From contig NC_079478.1 in the NCBI RefSeq assembly GCF_026230105.1, positions 10,307,653 to 10,371,652 on the forward strand: a stretch of 64,000 bases of DNA. The letters are read 5' to 3'. A program made the translations under genes and the position numbers. Of this stretch, positions 1 to 9,964 are shown in pieces. Each line of letters opens with the position of its first letter. The stretch's first letter is position 1. The notes under the pieces are model-generated. The model was not told where the DNA came from and ran no database searches. It saw nothing but the letters and a program-made list of their open reading frames with translations. Source of the DNA: Diorhabda sublineata. Its lineage: Eukaryota > Arthropoda > Insecta > Coleoptera > Chrysomelidae.

Positions 1-222
1 TCTAGAATATCTTGAGACACTGACACGAGATTTTTGAGACAATTTTAAGAATGTCAAAACACTATGTTGCCCTATAACATCTATTTTAATTAAACAAAAA
101 AATGTCAGTCATTCGCTTTTTAAAAGAAAAATTAGCATATGAATAGAACGAGATGATTTTTTCATAAAAATAACTTCAATTCGTAAAATATGACATTGAT
201 TATTAATTTTCTTTTATTCCAG

Positions 223-401
223 TCATTACATGAGACAAATTTTAGAAGCATTGAGATATTGCCACGAGAACGATATTGTCCACAGGGATATTAAACCGGA
301 ATGCATCCTTTTAGCATCAAAAGAAAATTCTGCTCCAGTAAAACTTGGGGGATTTGGTGCAGCTATCCAGCTTCCGGAGCGGCATTTGGTAGCATCCGGA
401 G
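223..401 (+). CDS. CASK: CASK internal exon A: kinase catalytic loop and GFG segment
   Basis: This is the first of six CASK exons in the window. CASK is a membrane-associated guanylate kinase scaffold at synapses and epithelial junctions, with an N-terminal CaMK-like kinase domain. The exon follows a pyrimidine-rich acceptor (ttccag) and ends at a gtaagt donor. It enters with the last base of a codon and leaves one base over. It encodes about 59 residues of the kinase C-lobe: the catalytic loop HRDIKPEC, then ASKENSAPVKLGGFG. The metal-binding DFG is GFG, and the usual Asn of HRDxKPxN is Cys. Both changes are known CASK hallmarks linked to Mg2+-independent ATP use. A start codon at 230 is internal; translation must begin upstream of the window. 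Other CaMK-family kinases would have DFG, so the assignment is firm. Confidence 0.96.
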
Positions 402-976
402 GTAAGTTTAAAACAAATATTAATATATTGTAATATTAAAAAAATACTAGAGAAGTACCTACTTACTAAAAGTCTACAATGGACAAACACACTTATTCGA
501 TCAAGCAAATTTTCCTACTCCAATAAAATCTGTGACGTTAATCTTTATCAAAGAAGCTCCAGTATACTAGACAGTTCAAATGTTAAATAAGGCAACATAT
601 ACCTTGCGATCTATAAACTAATGTTGTTTTCGGAACAAGACTGTATCACTATTAATATTACCAAATAATTAAACACACATTGCCCACCAAAACGATTTAT
701 TTATAAATCCTCCACACTCTACTTGGGAGTTTTGTAGCGATTGTAATCAAATTCCGAAGGAGTTTTATCAAAAACATTCGTTATACCAAATTATATTGAT
801 TTCCCATGCTTAAAACTAATACTATCTATCATTAACTAATTGAAGAAGAACGATAAATATTTTTTGGACAAATTTTTTTCTTCCTGCTTTGGTTTAGGCG
901 ATTCGACTGTTATTTTATCATCGCCACTCTGCTTATGGCACTGTGAAATTGTCATGTTCGGTGGCGTCTTATACTC
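402..976. other. Start of CASK intron 1, no recognised feature
   Basis: This AT-rich intronic sequence begins with the gtaagt donor. Small ORFs here run over the donor and look like chance frames. I see no repeat or gene. Confidence 0.6.
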
Positions 977-979
977 TTA

Positions 980-2026
980 AGGCGGGTTTACACGTTACGA
1001 TAAATCGTAACAACTTGTCTGAACGATAAGTCGTTGCATGCAAGTCGGTGTGTGTAAACCGCAAGTCGTTACGACTTGTCTGAGTTGGAGCCAGGTTGGA
1101 AGGTTGGTGCAAATTTCCACAAACTTCTCGGGTTTGCAACGACAAGTCGGAGGGCTTCATCGACAAGTCGGAACGTGTAAACGGTGACTCCGTCAAATCG
1201 GTCACCTCAGTTCTATTTTTGGAGCGAAGTACCTCAGTTCTGCCGCTGTGAAGCCATCTAGACAGTGTAGTAAATTTTGTATTTTCTGGTTTTGAGTGAA
1301 AGTTTTTGTTGTTAATCAGTTTTTATTATAAGTTTGCTTCGGTGAAATGTCGGACCTACGTCAAGCCTCTCGGGAGTTCCTGTTAGAGTTCATTGAATTG
1401 TACCGAAACTCTACATGCTTGTGGCAAACCAAAAGCAAGGATTATTCTGACAGAAACAAAAAGGACTTAGCCTACGCCGAGTTAGTGAAAAAATATCAAG
1501 AGATCGACCCAAAAGCAGACAGATCTACAGTTGTCAAAAAAATCAACTCATTTAGAACAGTATATAAAAGGGAACAAAACAAAATAAACAACTCCCTGAA
1601 ATCCGGAGCAGGTAGTGATGAAGTTTATAAACCAAATCTGAGATATTTCGAACATCTCCATTTCTTGAATGACGTCGAACCAGCAAGGATTTCCAAAAAC
1701 ACATTCGATGAAACCGAAGAAGGAAACATAAATGAGGTTAGTAAACCCATTTGAACCAGGGTCTAGGGTCTTTTTTGTAAGTTTATTACAGGGAATGTTA
1801 ACATTTCCTCTTCACACTTGTTGCAAGGCAAGTTATGTACATATACCATAACAGTAATTCCTCCATTGCTGGAAAGCACTTCACAATTCACCTCACACAG
1901 GAGAAAATACTGTCTGACTTGAACGAAAAGTCGGTACGTGTAAACGGACATGCGATATTCGACAAATCGTTACAACTTGTCAACGACGATTTGTCGTTCA
2001 ATTTGTCGTAGGGTGTAAACCCGCCA
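980..2026 (+). mobile_element. PIF/Harbinger-type element A, carrying only a MADF gene
   Basis: The ends are inverted repeats (GGCGGGTTTACAC at 981 and its complement ending at 2025), flanked by a TTA target duplication (977-979 and 2027-2029). A TWA target site is the signature of PIF/Harbinger elements. The first and last hundred or more bases are filled with direct and inverted copies of a motif close to ACAAGTCG/CGACTTGT, probably transposase-binding sites. The only ORF is a MADF-domain protein at 1347-1754; the DDE transposase gene is missing. It is therefore a non-autonomous deletion derivative. It lies in CASK intron 1 in the same orientation as CASK, if its ORF is used as reference. 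Confidence 0.85.
1347..1754 (+). CDS. MADF/Myb-SANT-like DNA-binding protein of Harbinger element A
   Basis: The ORF is 135 codons, uninterrupted, starting at an ATG 367 bp inside the element. Residues about 10-100 fit a MADF (Myb/SANT-like) domain: FLLEFIELYRNSTCLW at the start, then a YSDRNKKD segment, a lysine-rich middle, and YFEHLHFL near the end. In Harbinger elements the second gene encodes such a protein, which helps import the transposase into the nucleus and bind DNA. The tail is acidic (FDETEEGNINE), and a possible gttagt donor at 1737 suggests a second exon that has been lost. Codons are intact, so the element may be fairly young, or this is the only part under selection. A domesticated host gene is less likely, because the inverted repeats frame it. 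Confidence 0.8.
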   Translation: MSDLRQASREFLLEFIELYRNSTCLWQTKSKDYSDRNKKDLAYAELVKKYQEIDPKADRSTVVKKINSFRTVYKREQNKINNSLKSGAGSDEVYKPNLRYFEHLHFLNDVEPARISKNTFDETEEGNINEVSKPI

Positions 2027-2397
2027 TTACGTTGTAAAAGTGAGATGTCGCGAGCAATTCTATCATTTGATCGTTCATCCTACTTATATGCTTGTTCTAT
2101 TACTTTAATCATCATCGTTTTCTACAATGCATGATTTTGTTATAATCTCACTGCTCTTTGTCTAGGAGAGTTTTTCTGGTTTTATTTTCTGGTGCTCTTA
2201 TGAAGCTTGTTCCTAGTAACTGTTTTAACTATTTTAGTTATCCCCGTCCATTTCTCCTCGAACTCTAATAATCGCTTGTATTCGTTAGGGTAAGTTTTGG
2301 ATCTCTAGACAAATTCTGTCCAGAACATTTATTACGAATGAGGTACCTAAAAGAAAATCCTTTATATAATGTAGAGATTTATATTCCTAAATAATAG

Positions 2398-2816
2398 GGC
2401 CAAGGCGTCCCGGGGGTGCAAGGTGTCTATGGCACCCGGGCGGCACTAACACACGGGGCGGCAACAGGCAAAATGTCTCTAAAAAAAATAACTGAACCCC
2501 ATCATGCAAAAAATATTTAGTCGCAAAGCGCAAAGGGTCTTTCTTTGATCTAGCGGCATTTTTCCGAAATATTATTTTCTTATTATTACAACAATACCAA
2601 AATTGTGCGCTAAGCGTTCGAGCGAATCGGATGGCGTAAAAAATATAAATAGGTAATAATAAAGAATAAACCGCTTGCCACAAAAACGACAGAATATATT
2701 AATAGGTACTTTTCTATCCGATTAGACTAGAAATTTACCTCATATCTCACCTCACTAATCAAATTTCGACTAGGTACGCTAATAGGACGCCATATTTTGT
2801 TCTTGCACCCGGGTAC
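2398..2816. mobile_element. Possible hAT-like or MITE remnant with GC-rich ends
   Basis: A GC-rich block near 2400-2470 contains ggggtgcaag; a matching inverted cttgcacccggg lies at about 2800. The interior is AT-rich, and the minus-strand ORF (2387-2683) resembles no protein I know. The paired ends suggest a small terminal-inverted-repeat element of about 0.4 kb, but no clear target duplication was found. Confidence 0.3.
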
Positions 2817-3033
2817 ATATTTGTATGTAGCGGTCGCACAATAACATCGAATAATGATCGGAAAATTCCGAAGTATAACTTGTATGTAAGAGACATATCA
2901 CAACTAAAACTGGTAACTCGTCTCTTACATACACAACGTTTATATCGTAAATCATGCAGCTAAGTGATTAGTTAAAAAAGTTTATTGATCTTATTTATTT
3001 ATTTAAATTGAAAAAAAACATGTAAGCTTGTGG

Positions 3034-3515
3034 TGGATAACAAAATAATACACCAGGAAATGAAATTTAAATATCTGGGAATCGAAATATCTGGACACGG
3101 GGACGTGGAGACGGAAGTAAGAAATCCTATGCAGCAGAGACCCGACCTGAGACCTCTAAAACGAAACGGATATTGGAGACTACAGAAATGAAAATAGTTC
3201 GAAGAATAGCGGGAAGAACACTAATGGATAGAGAAAGGAGTGAAAACATAAGACGAACATGCGGGATAGATAACATCAATTACTGGGTACTGGATAGAAA
3301 GATAAAATGGAATGAGCACATTGACCGCATGAAGGAAGAACGAATTGTGAAAATATCAAGGGACAAATCACCAACAGGACAAAGAAGCCTTGGAAGACCT
3401 AGGAAAAGATGGAGTGACAACCTCCCAGGTGACTAAGCAGAGGCAATGATGTGAAGAAAAACAGGCAATGATGCCTATATACAGCAGGAAGAAGACGAAG
3501 AAGAAGAAAAAAAAA
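3034..3515 (+). pseudogene. LINE (non-LTR retrotransposon) 3' end with A/G-rich tail
   Basis: The translated fragment begins with EMKFKYLGIEISGHG and continues through an ORF at 3173-3436 that ends in GRPRKRWSDNLPGD. This arrangement (KYLG, then RIAGRT, then WNEHIDRM, then GRPRKRW) is the region downstream of the reverse transcriptase domain of many arthropod LINEs. The sequence finishes in a gaagaagaagaaaa tail. The fragment matches, block by block, the minus-strand LINE at 58503-59500, so both belong to one family. An internal deletion after about 3130 shifts the frame. Intact domains upstream are absent, as expected of a 5'-truncated insertion. Confidence 0.75.
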
Positions 3516-3664
3516 CACAATGGATGCTTAGTAAAAAGATACTAATTTATTAACAACTCTTACTAAATGATAATAACAACAAAATTAATATAAACGCGAT
3601 TACAAACATTATTTTCTGAACCTATTACCACCAAGCCCTACGTTCTGTTCTACGCAAATTTTTA

Positions 3665-4047
3665 ATGCGTGTGCTGCCTTTTTTTTTATTATTTATTTCC
3701 TTCTTGGCGAGTTTTGTGGCTTATTTTTTGGTTATCGAAGCCAGCATTTTAAATGGCACGTTCCGAGGTGAAAATATATTAATATCACGAATTCCTATTA
3801 TACCTACAGATGTGCCAATTCAATTTAAACGTATTCAGTTTCCGATTAGATTGGCATTTGCAATGATTATCAATAAGTCCCAAGGCCAAACGATGTCTGT
3901 TTGTGGCTTAGATTTGAGCACACATGTTTTTCAAATAGACAATTATACGTGGCATACACTCGAGTGGGTAAACCATCCAGTTTGTTTGTGTTAGCTAAAG
4001 ATGGGCTAACAAAAAATATTATTCACGCTATAGCATTAAGATATTGA
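3665..4047 (+). pseudogene. Helitron Rep/helicase C-terminal fragment
   Basis: From about 3739 the frame reads LNGTFRGENILISRIPIIP, then VPIQFKRIQFPIRLAFAM and NKSQGQT, which is the C-terminal motif series of the Pif1-like helicase of Helitrons. A one-base shift near 3925 moves the rest to another frame, in which QLYVAYTRVGKPSSLFVLA follows and ends at a TGA at 4045-4047. Helitron helicase unwinds the donor strand during rolling-circle transposition. Only the last tenth or so of the protein is left. Upstream hydrophobic codons (3665-3738) do not belong to the helicase. The 3' terminus of the element follows 230 bp later. Confidence 0.85.
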
Positions 4048-4082
4048 TATTGTTTGTTAGTGTTACTGTCGTAATTAATTAA

Positions 4083-4084
<2 letters not shown>

Positions 4085-4130
<46 letters not shown>
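4085..4130. repeat. (AT)n microsatellite
   Basis: An almost pure run of about 23 AT repeats lies in the 3' noncoding part of the Helitron. Confidence 0.95.
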
Positions 4131-4134
<4 letters not shown>

Positions 4135-4278
4135 TTGTTTGGTGTTTTGTTATTTTTATATTGGAAATCGCTCACGACGCTCCATGCCTCTTTCACTCAT
4201 ATACCACATCCTTACACACTTACAATAAGTTAGTTATTTTTTTTTCTACACTAGAAATTCCCTAGATATAATTCATGT

Positions 4279-4307
4279 GGCAAAACAACGTTTGCCGGAT
4301 CAGCTAG
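4279..4307 (+). mobile_element. Helitron 3' terminus: hairpin and CTAG end
   Basis: A perfect stem GGCAAA (4279-4284) and TTTGCC (4291-4296) is followed 7 bases later by CTAG at 4304-4307, then T. A short GC-rich hairpin just before CTRR-T is the hallmark of a Helitron end. Together with the helicase fragment at 3739-4047 it fixes the right boundary. The left (TC) end was not found. Confidence 0.8.
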
Positions 4308-5390
4308 TTTTATATAAAAAGTTTGGAAAATAAGATCTGAACATCATGTTCACCATCTTATTGTAACTAGATAGGTACTACTATCTGGCGAGTAAGGATT
4401 AGCTGGCTCTTAGAAACATATTGGCAAGTTTTGGTTAATTTCTCATAACTTGTAGATAACCCTTGCAAGCTATTCCTCAAAAAACTGAAGACCAATATTT
4501 GAGTATGACCTTCAGTAAATGTTGATAGTTTTCATAAGAAAATTAAATCCTTCCTGAGCTGAACTAAATTACTCGCTCAGCTTCGCTTAAAATACTCACA
4601 ACCATCATAGACAACCAAAAGCACTAAATTTATCACTTTTTTCATTAGAAAAACGTTACTCCTGTAATATGTGAATTGTGAAAATATACTCAACTAATTT
4701 TAAGCCTTCCCGAGTTATTGTGGCCGTAATTGTGGTAGTCTACCAAAATGATCCCTGCAGCCATGTTTCTAGAAAATTCCCTTTTTTATACTGCGTTAAA
4801 AGATGACAGCAACTGGTCTGTATTTTTTGTCTATATGTTAACATTCGTGGTACCATTGTGCATACAATTTTTCCATATTCCGTGCGACATAAGTATATTA
4901 AGTATGATACCACTATATTTATCTATTTCTACTATTCACTTCAGACGTTTCAACAAGAACTTTTTAAAACATTTTTGTGTGTAGTAGCGGTTGAGGTGTC
5001 ATCTGTACACGACTAGACAGTCGTGTATCACATTACATTTTCATTTGATTGGTGCTCGATTCCCCTAATATCACCACCAAATCTTTGTGAATTTCTGTTG
5101 GGGTCAAATCTTTAAACGCAAGTTATCGTGACTCTATAGGTAATAGGTTACAATGTAATGTGATACTAAACAATTGTTTCGATTTATAAAAGGTACAGAG
5201 GTGGGGCAGAAGGATCAGCGTTTGTATATAGAATATATCAGAACATGAAATTCCTTCATCGATAATTTTATAATAAGTTTTCTATCAATTACTTTATATT
5301 TTCTTATATGTATTGAATGACATTAAAATTAGCTACTCCAATTTTGTGTATGATTGGTAATTTGTAGTCGTAGATATATCTAGAGTAGGG
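4308..5390. other. Intronic stretch, only a short inverted repeat
   Basis: No coding fragment was recognised; the ORF at 4748-4984 is AT-rich and matches nothing I know. The nested inverted repeat at 5006-5166 is listed separately. Confidence 0.5.
5006..5166. repeat. Nested short inverted repeats (possible MITE)
   Basis: GTATCACATTACATT (5025-5039) recurs as its exact complement at 5152-5166. Overlapping the left arm is a perfect 9-bp hairpin (5006-5014 with 5019-5027, loop AGAC). The unit of about 140 bp could be a tiny terminal-inverted-repeat element, though no target duplication is evident. Confidence 0.45.
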
Positions 5391-5454
5391 CAACCATATC
5401 ATCTGGCTTGTACCAATGTTTAAGTTGATAGTCCTTGAAGTGGAACAGAGATGA

Positions 5455-5800
5455 ATTTGTCCATATTTGATGAGCAACGCATAATTATTAAATTATTTGT
5501 TCGAGAAAATCTGAAACCGTATTAAAGCGAGGTCGATATCATGCTACTAATCAAGCACATTCCCGTAATGCTTGTACCAGTATATCTTACTTTGCACGTG
5601 TTGGTTCGATGGATGCCTCAAAGTGCAAGAACTCCCTGTCAGCTATGGAGGCATCAACCGTATATTGCAGAAGAAAGTTTTTTTTGTATAAAATTGTCAC
5701 CTGTGACGAGTCATGGGTGCATCATTAAACTGAATCAAAATATGCGAAATATGTAGTGGAGAAAAAAATTCGAGGAACACCTTTTGAAAATCCCAGGTAT
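5455..5800 (+). pseudogene. Mariner-like transposase relic
   Basis: Broken frames give an N-terminal-like stretch (FDEQRIIIKLFVREN near 5470) and, after a deletion, VTCDESWVHH at about 5698. The second is the mariner DDE signature around the second catalytic Asp (family form TGDEKWxHY). KYVVEKKIRGTPFEN follows. Several stops and frameshifts are present. The match is short, so the subfamily is open. Confidence 0.55.
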
Positions 5801-6134
5801 CACACAACAGCTGAAACGCAGCATAAACTGATGGAAATTAACTGAAAAACACTTACCTTACAATCCACAATTATAGCAAAGGTATTGGACCAGACAAGCG
5901 ATTTTTGACCAACTATCAAGTGCGCTACTAGTTTATCTGCTCCTTTCATTCTATGAAAACATGAAACGATTACTACAATAGAAGAATAATTCATAGAAAT
6001 GTTTCTTGTGAAATAGGTTCGTATATATTTAATTGGCTGCAGTTTGATCAAATAAAATAGAAATGGTTTGTTTTTGTATTTTTCAACGCTAATGGTAGTA
6101 TCTTTTTTTCCCTATCAAATAGTTATTTGTATGC

Positions 6135-6720
6135 CAAGCACTGAAAGTGCTACTTTGTTAGACGAGTCTGAAAATTGCGAGACGAGCAACAGACGAGTCC
6201 AACAAAGTAGGATTTCAACCGCGGTGTACACAACATTTTTTAGACGACGTATAAGATCCAAAACTTTTTCATTTACACTGAGGAAAGAAAATAAATAATA
6301 GAGAATTATAAAAATTTTATTTATAATTTTTTCTGGTGACACCACTTCATAAAGAGTACTGTTTTTTATACCTTGCACGAGATGTATTCGGCAACGAATT
6401 AAGAATTGCTTTCTTCGGTGAGATCAGGTGGCGTGGATTCGAGTAACTTTTCATCGCTGATGTTTTCCTTTTCATAATCATCCATTGTTATTTATTATTG
6501 ACAAAACTTCGGATAAAACAAATAATTTCAGAATATTAAAAACTTAAGGTTATGCAAAATCGTCGAAGTAAAACTGTCGACATTGAAGTGGCTAGAGTCA
6601 CATTTAAGGAAGTTAAAGTTGTCTACTCCAGAGCGCCCCGAAAGTGTTTTGCAGTACGGAACTGTCACTTTCACTACATGGAACACTTAAAACGCAACTT
6701 TCGGTATGTAAATAAATACA
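6135..6720. mobile_element. Possible non-autonomous Crypton-like element
   Basis: The block at 6135-6225 (gaaagtgctactttgttagacgag ... gagtccaacaaagtagg, described here in outline) resembles the hairpin found downstream of three Crypton relics in this window: an inverted repeat around an AAAGT/ACTTT core with cgag units inside. A minus-strand reading frame (6398-6486) starting MDDYEKENISDEKLLES is short and acidic. No recombinase domain is present, so the link rests on the hairpin alone. Confidence 0.25.
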
Positions 6721-6739
6721 GAACGAACAACTTTCAGAT

Positions 6740-7240
6740 GGAGTCGTCTAAAAAAACTGAATCGCAACCGCTTTTCAAACATGTCAATAATTCACAATAT
6801 TTGGCTCTCAAGAAACACTGTTAGTTGAAGAAGAAGTGATTTATCTCGAAATTGGATTCTTCAACTGAAGGAGAAAATTAAGGAATTTACAAATTTTCAC
6901 TGGCTGCTCAACTTGCTGTTTTTATACGAGGCATTAAAAGTAACTTTGAAATTACTGAAGCGCGTTCCATTGACAGGTACTACAACAGCAAATGATATTT
7001 ATTCTGCAATTGAGCATTTGATAGCAGAATATGAACTCGACTGGAATATACTTAGCAGCACAACTACGGATAGCGCTCCTGCCATGGCTGGCAAACATTC
7101 GGGCGTTGTAACTAAATTGAAAACATCAGGGAATTTTGTGGATGTCACTGTATAATTCATCAGGAATCATTGGCATCCAAACATTTCAAAATGGACCATG
7201 TCATGCATCAATGAGCTTGTGAAAAACAAGAGAAGTCATG
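6740..7240 (+). pseudogene. hAT-family transposase relic (GTF2IRD2/ZBED-like type)
   Basis: In one frame AAQLAVFIRGIKSNFEITEA (about 6900-6957) is followed, after a frameshift, by VPLTGTTTANDIYSAIEHL and TTDSAPAMAGKHSGVV (ORF 6913-7155). A second shift gives CHCIIHQESLASKHFKMDHV to about 7210. This order is that of the hAT transposase core found in GTF2IRD2-like and EPM2AIP1-like proteins. The TDSAPAM motif holds a catalytic Asp; the His-rich CHCIIHQE is also conserved. Both BED finger and C-terminal dimerisation region are missing or unrecognisable. At least two frameshifts make it inactive. Confidence 0.75.
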
Positions 7241-7259
7241 TGTCTGGATCCTCCCGCTA

Positions 7260-8185
7260 AACATAATTACCTACCATCTTTTAACAACAGTATATTATAC
7301 ACTTATATAATTTAATAAATAAAATGTTAGAATAATTCAGTTCATTTTTTTTATTTTCAATCTGTCCCACCTAGGAATTCAAAATTTTATATGAGGCCCT
7401 CTGCAAAAAATTGAGTTTGACACCTCTGATATAAGTAAAATGAACATATTTCTACTAGTGTTCTTTTGATGAATAATTAAGTGTGAAATCATTAATATTA
7501 TTTTAGCATTTAACAATCATATACGAATATAATCGATAATTATTTGAAATGAAATTTCAGTGTTAACGCATTGAACCATCCCTATTGTGTGGACTCTCTC
7601 CCCTAAATTCGGTCCTGTTTCGCATGCTACACTAAAAAACTTTCTGTTGAAAATATTTTAGAAACATTCGTGATATCTACTTTAAACTTCAAAACAAACG
7701 AATGCATTCAAAAATAAAACTTCGATATGAACACAAATAACAAAACATTACGAAGAGAGCTAACCAAAAAAAATTAAAGATAAAAACTTCTCACTTATTT
7801 CTCCTATTCACAGATTCAATGATGAACAGCTATACGATGTTGACACCGTTTTTATTAGTAAAGCCAGATAAATTTCATAATCTAATTGTTGTCGTAACGC
7901 GGATGATATCCAGCAGCGCCCCATGGGACTTTTTAGTTTTTTTGTAGTACATTCCATCCAAAGCAAAAACAATATGGTGCTGCAGGGTGGTTCTATCTAA
8001 AATAAATGTATACTTCCACTAATAACTCAACCACAGAATATAAATAAATAATTTTGTTTAGGAGCTAATTTAATAATAGAAATGACTTTTTAAAATTACA
8101 CTAATATACAAAATAGATAATAAAAAATGATTCATATAATTAATCAAACGTATTGATATTCATAATCAGTTATATCATTGATCTG
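7260..8185. other. Intronic stretch without recognised features
   Basis: AT-rich sequence. I found no reading frame with family motifs and no clear repeat. Confidence 0.5.
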
Positions 8186-8189
8186 GTAA

Positions 8190-8400
8190 AAATAGTTGGC
8201 TAAATTTATTGATATCAACGAAGCATTCGATACGTAGAATAAATTTTTCGAAAACATTAAAATAATGGAATGAATATTGTTATATGTCATATCATTTATT
8301 GCAAATGTTTTAAACCATAGGACTTTTAGAGTGAGAACAATGACAAGAAAATGGTACCCCTCAAGGATCTGTTATCAGTACGAATAATTTCTAATTACCA
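8190..8400 (+). pseudogene. LINE reverse transcriptase fragment
   Basis: IDINEAFDT (about 8208-8234) resembles reverse transcriptase motif A (LDLSKAFDTVDH), and YPQGSVIS (about 8355-8380) resembles motif B (VPQGSxLG). They are correctly ordered on the + strand but about 40 codons apart with breaks. No motif C (YADD) was seen after it. Confidence 0.45.
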
Positions 8401-9562
8401 ATCGGCCAAAGATTAAATGTAGATGCTTTAATGGTATACATGAGGAGAGAGAAAGAGAGTCGTTAGTTAAAATTTGGTAGGATAAGGGGAATTTTTGAAA
8501 AGAAGAGAGTTTGCTGGAGTATGCCCTAATATAGCCCTCTGCAGGGCTGGGGTATTTATGAGGAGTAAATAACAAGATACTGTAGCAATGAAAAAAAATC
8601 AGATTTTAACTTTCCACTATCCAAAACTAAATGTTTATTATAATAAAGAATCCTTGTGTATAGCCAGAATCTAAAGAGTTAATATTAAAGATAGAGAGAG
8701 GGAACGAGGTATGGGATCGAGCTCAACAGATCCCGAACTGCTTATAGGTAGAGAAATAAGATCTCTAATCTATTGGGATTATATTCATACAATTCATAAG
8801 TAACAAGTTTTGATTTTAATAGCCAGTAGAGAAGTAGATAGTAGTAAGCTAATACCATTTATCTCTCTTCCAATTATACCATTTCTCATACATGATCACT
8901 ATATATTTAATATTAACTCTAGATCAGAAACTGAGCTGAAATGACTATAGAAAAATATTGATATTATCTTTTTAGGAATGTATACATCTTCTGAGAATAC
9001 TTTCTAACCGAAACTACATACTGTAGTTAAATAGAAACCTTATACGCTTGCAACTCGATTATGATTTTATTGTTTATGCTTCAACCAAAAGTTATATTTA
9101 AAAAAAAACTCTGTACAATTTACAACAACGCCCTGCATATAATATCAGGAGCATATCGAATGTCACTGATGGAAAGTCTTTATTCATAATAAGGGAAAAT
9201 ATCTCTACACACCAGAAAAAAGTGTTGGCTTGAACGTTATCTATACTAGATAGTAAAGAACATTCATGTACTTGAAGATTTATAATCGAAATCGATAATA
9301 TTGTTGAACAAGTATTAAACTATTACGACAAATCTTTAGATCGAATTTCTTCGTATATTTATGTTTGACAAAAATTTTCTTAAGAAAATTCCAAACTAAT
9401 CATTAACACTACTTAGTATCCTAAATTCGTTGATAAAAAAACATGTCCAAGACACAACTCTTTAAATATAATAAATAAAAAATATATATTTGTATACCGC
9501 AAAAACTATTCTGACTAATCACAGATTCTCTCAGTCATTACCATCGAAATAAAAAAGCTGTT
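8401..9562. other. Intronic stretch without recognised features
   Basis: AT-rich sequence with purine-rich patches near 8440-8500 and 8690-8790. Small ORFs on both strands match no family I recognise. Confidence 0.5.
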
Positions 9563-9964
9563 TCAAATACAGGAAACTTGAATGAATGTCAAATCTTTGT
9601 GGTTTCTCCCCTCATTGGAATTTTGGGTTGGCGTCTGCATGTGAAATTCTAAAGGGTCTTCCACTCCTTCTTTACCATTATATCCAAAACAGAGAATTAT
9701 TTGGTCACCACTGAGTTCTTCATTGTGTTAATCCACATCAACAATGCGTACAATTTAATTTAGGCTTCCACAAAGTTTCGCAATTCTTGAGTATAATTTC
9801 CTTATCAATACATTGGATATATCGTCAAGTGTTATCATGCCCAAATTAATTTTTTTTTTGCAATGTTCTGGATAGATTTCCTTTTGTCCAATTTTTAGAA
9901 CCGCTAAATAATACTTTGAAGAAAGTGTCTTTACTTTTAATTCCTCACAACTAGAGATTTGCTT
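9563..9964 (-). pseudogene. Unidentified coding-like relic, two in-frame stops
   Basis: On the minus strand one frame runs about 134 codons with just two internal stops, and it has protein-like composition in otherwise AT-rich noise. It begins KQISSCEELKVKTLSSKYYL, contains EIYPEHCKKK, LIRKLYSRIAKLCG, and GDQIILCFGYNGKEGVEDP, and ends in a TGA. I do not recognise the family. It could be a processed pseudogene of a host gene or an accessory part of a transposon. No poly(A) tail or terminal repeat was seen. It lies antisense in CASK intron 1. Confidence 0.45.

Noticed and set aside
230..433. ATG at 230 as the start of the CASK protein
   Set aside because: It lies inside the kinase domain, seven bases after a good splice acceptor, in frame with upstream kinase codons; the true start must be upstream of the window.
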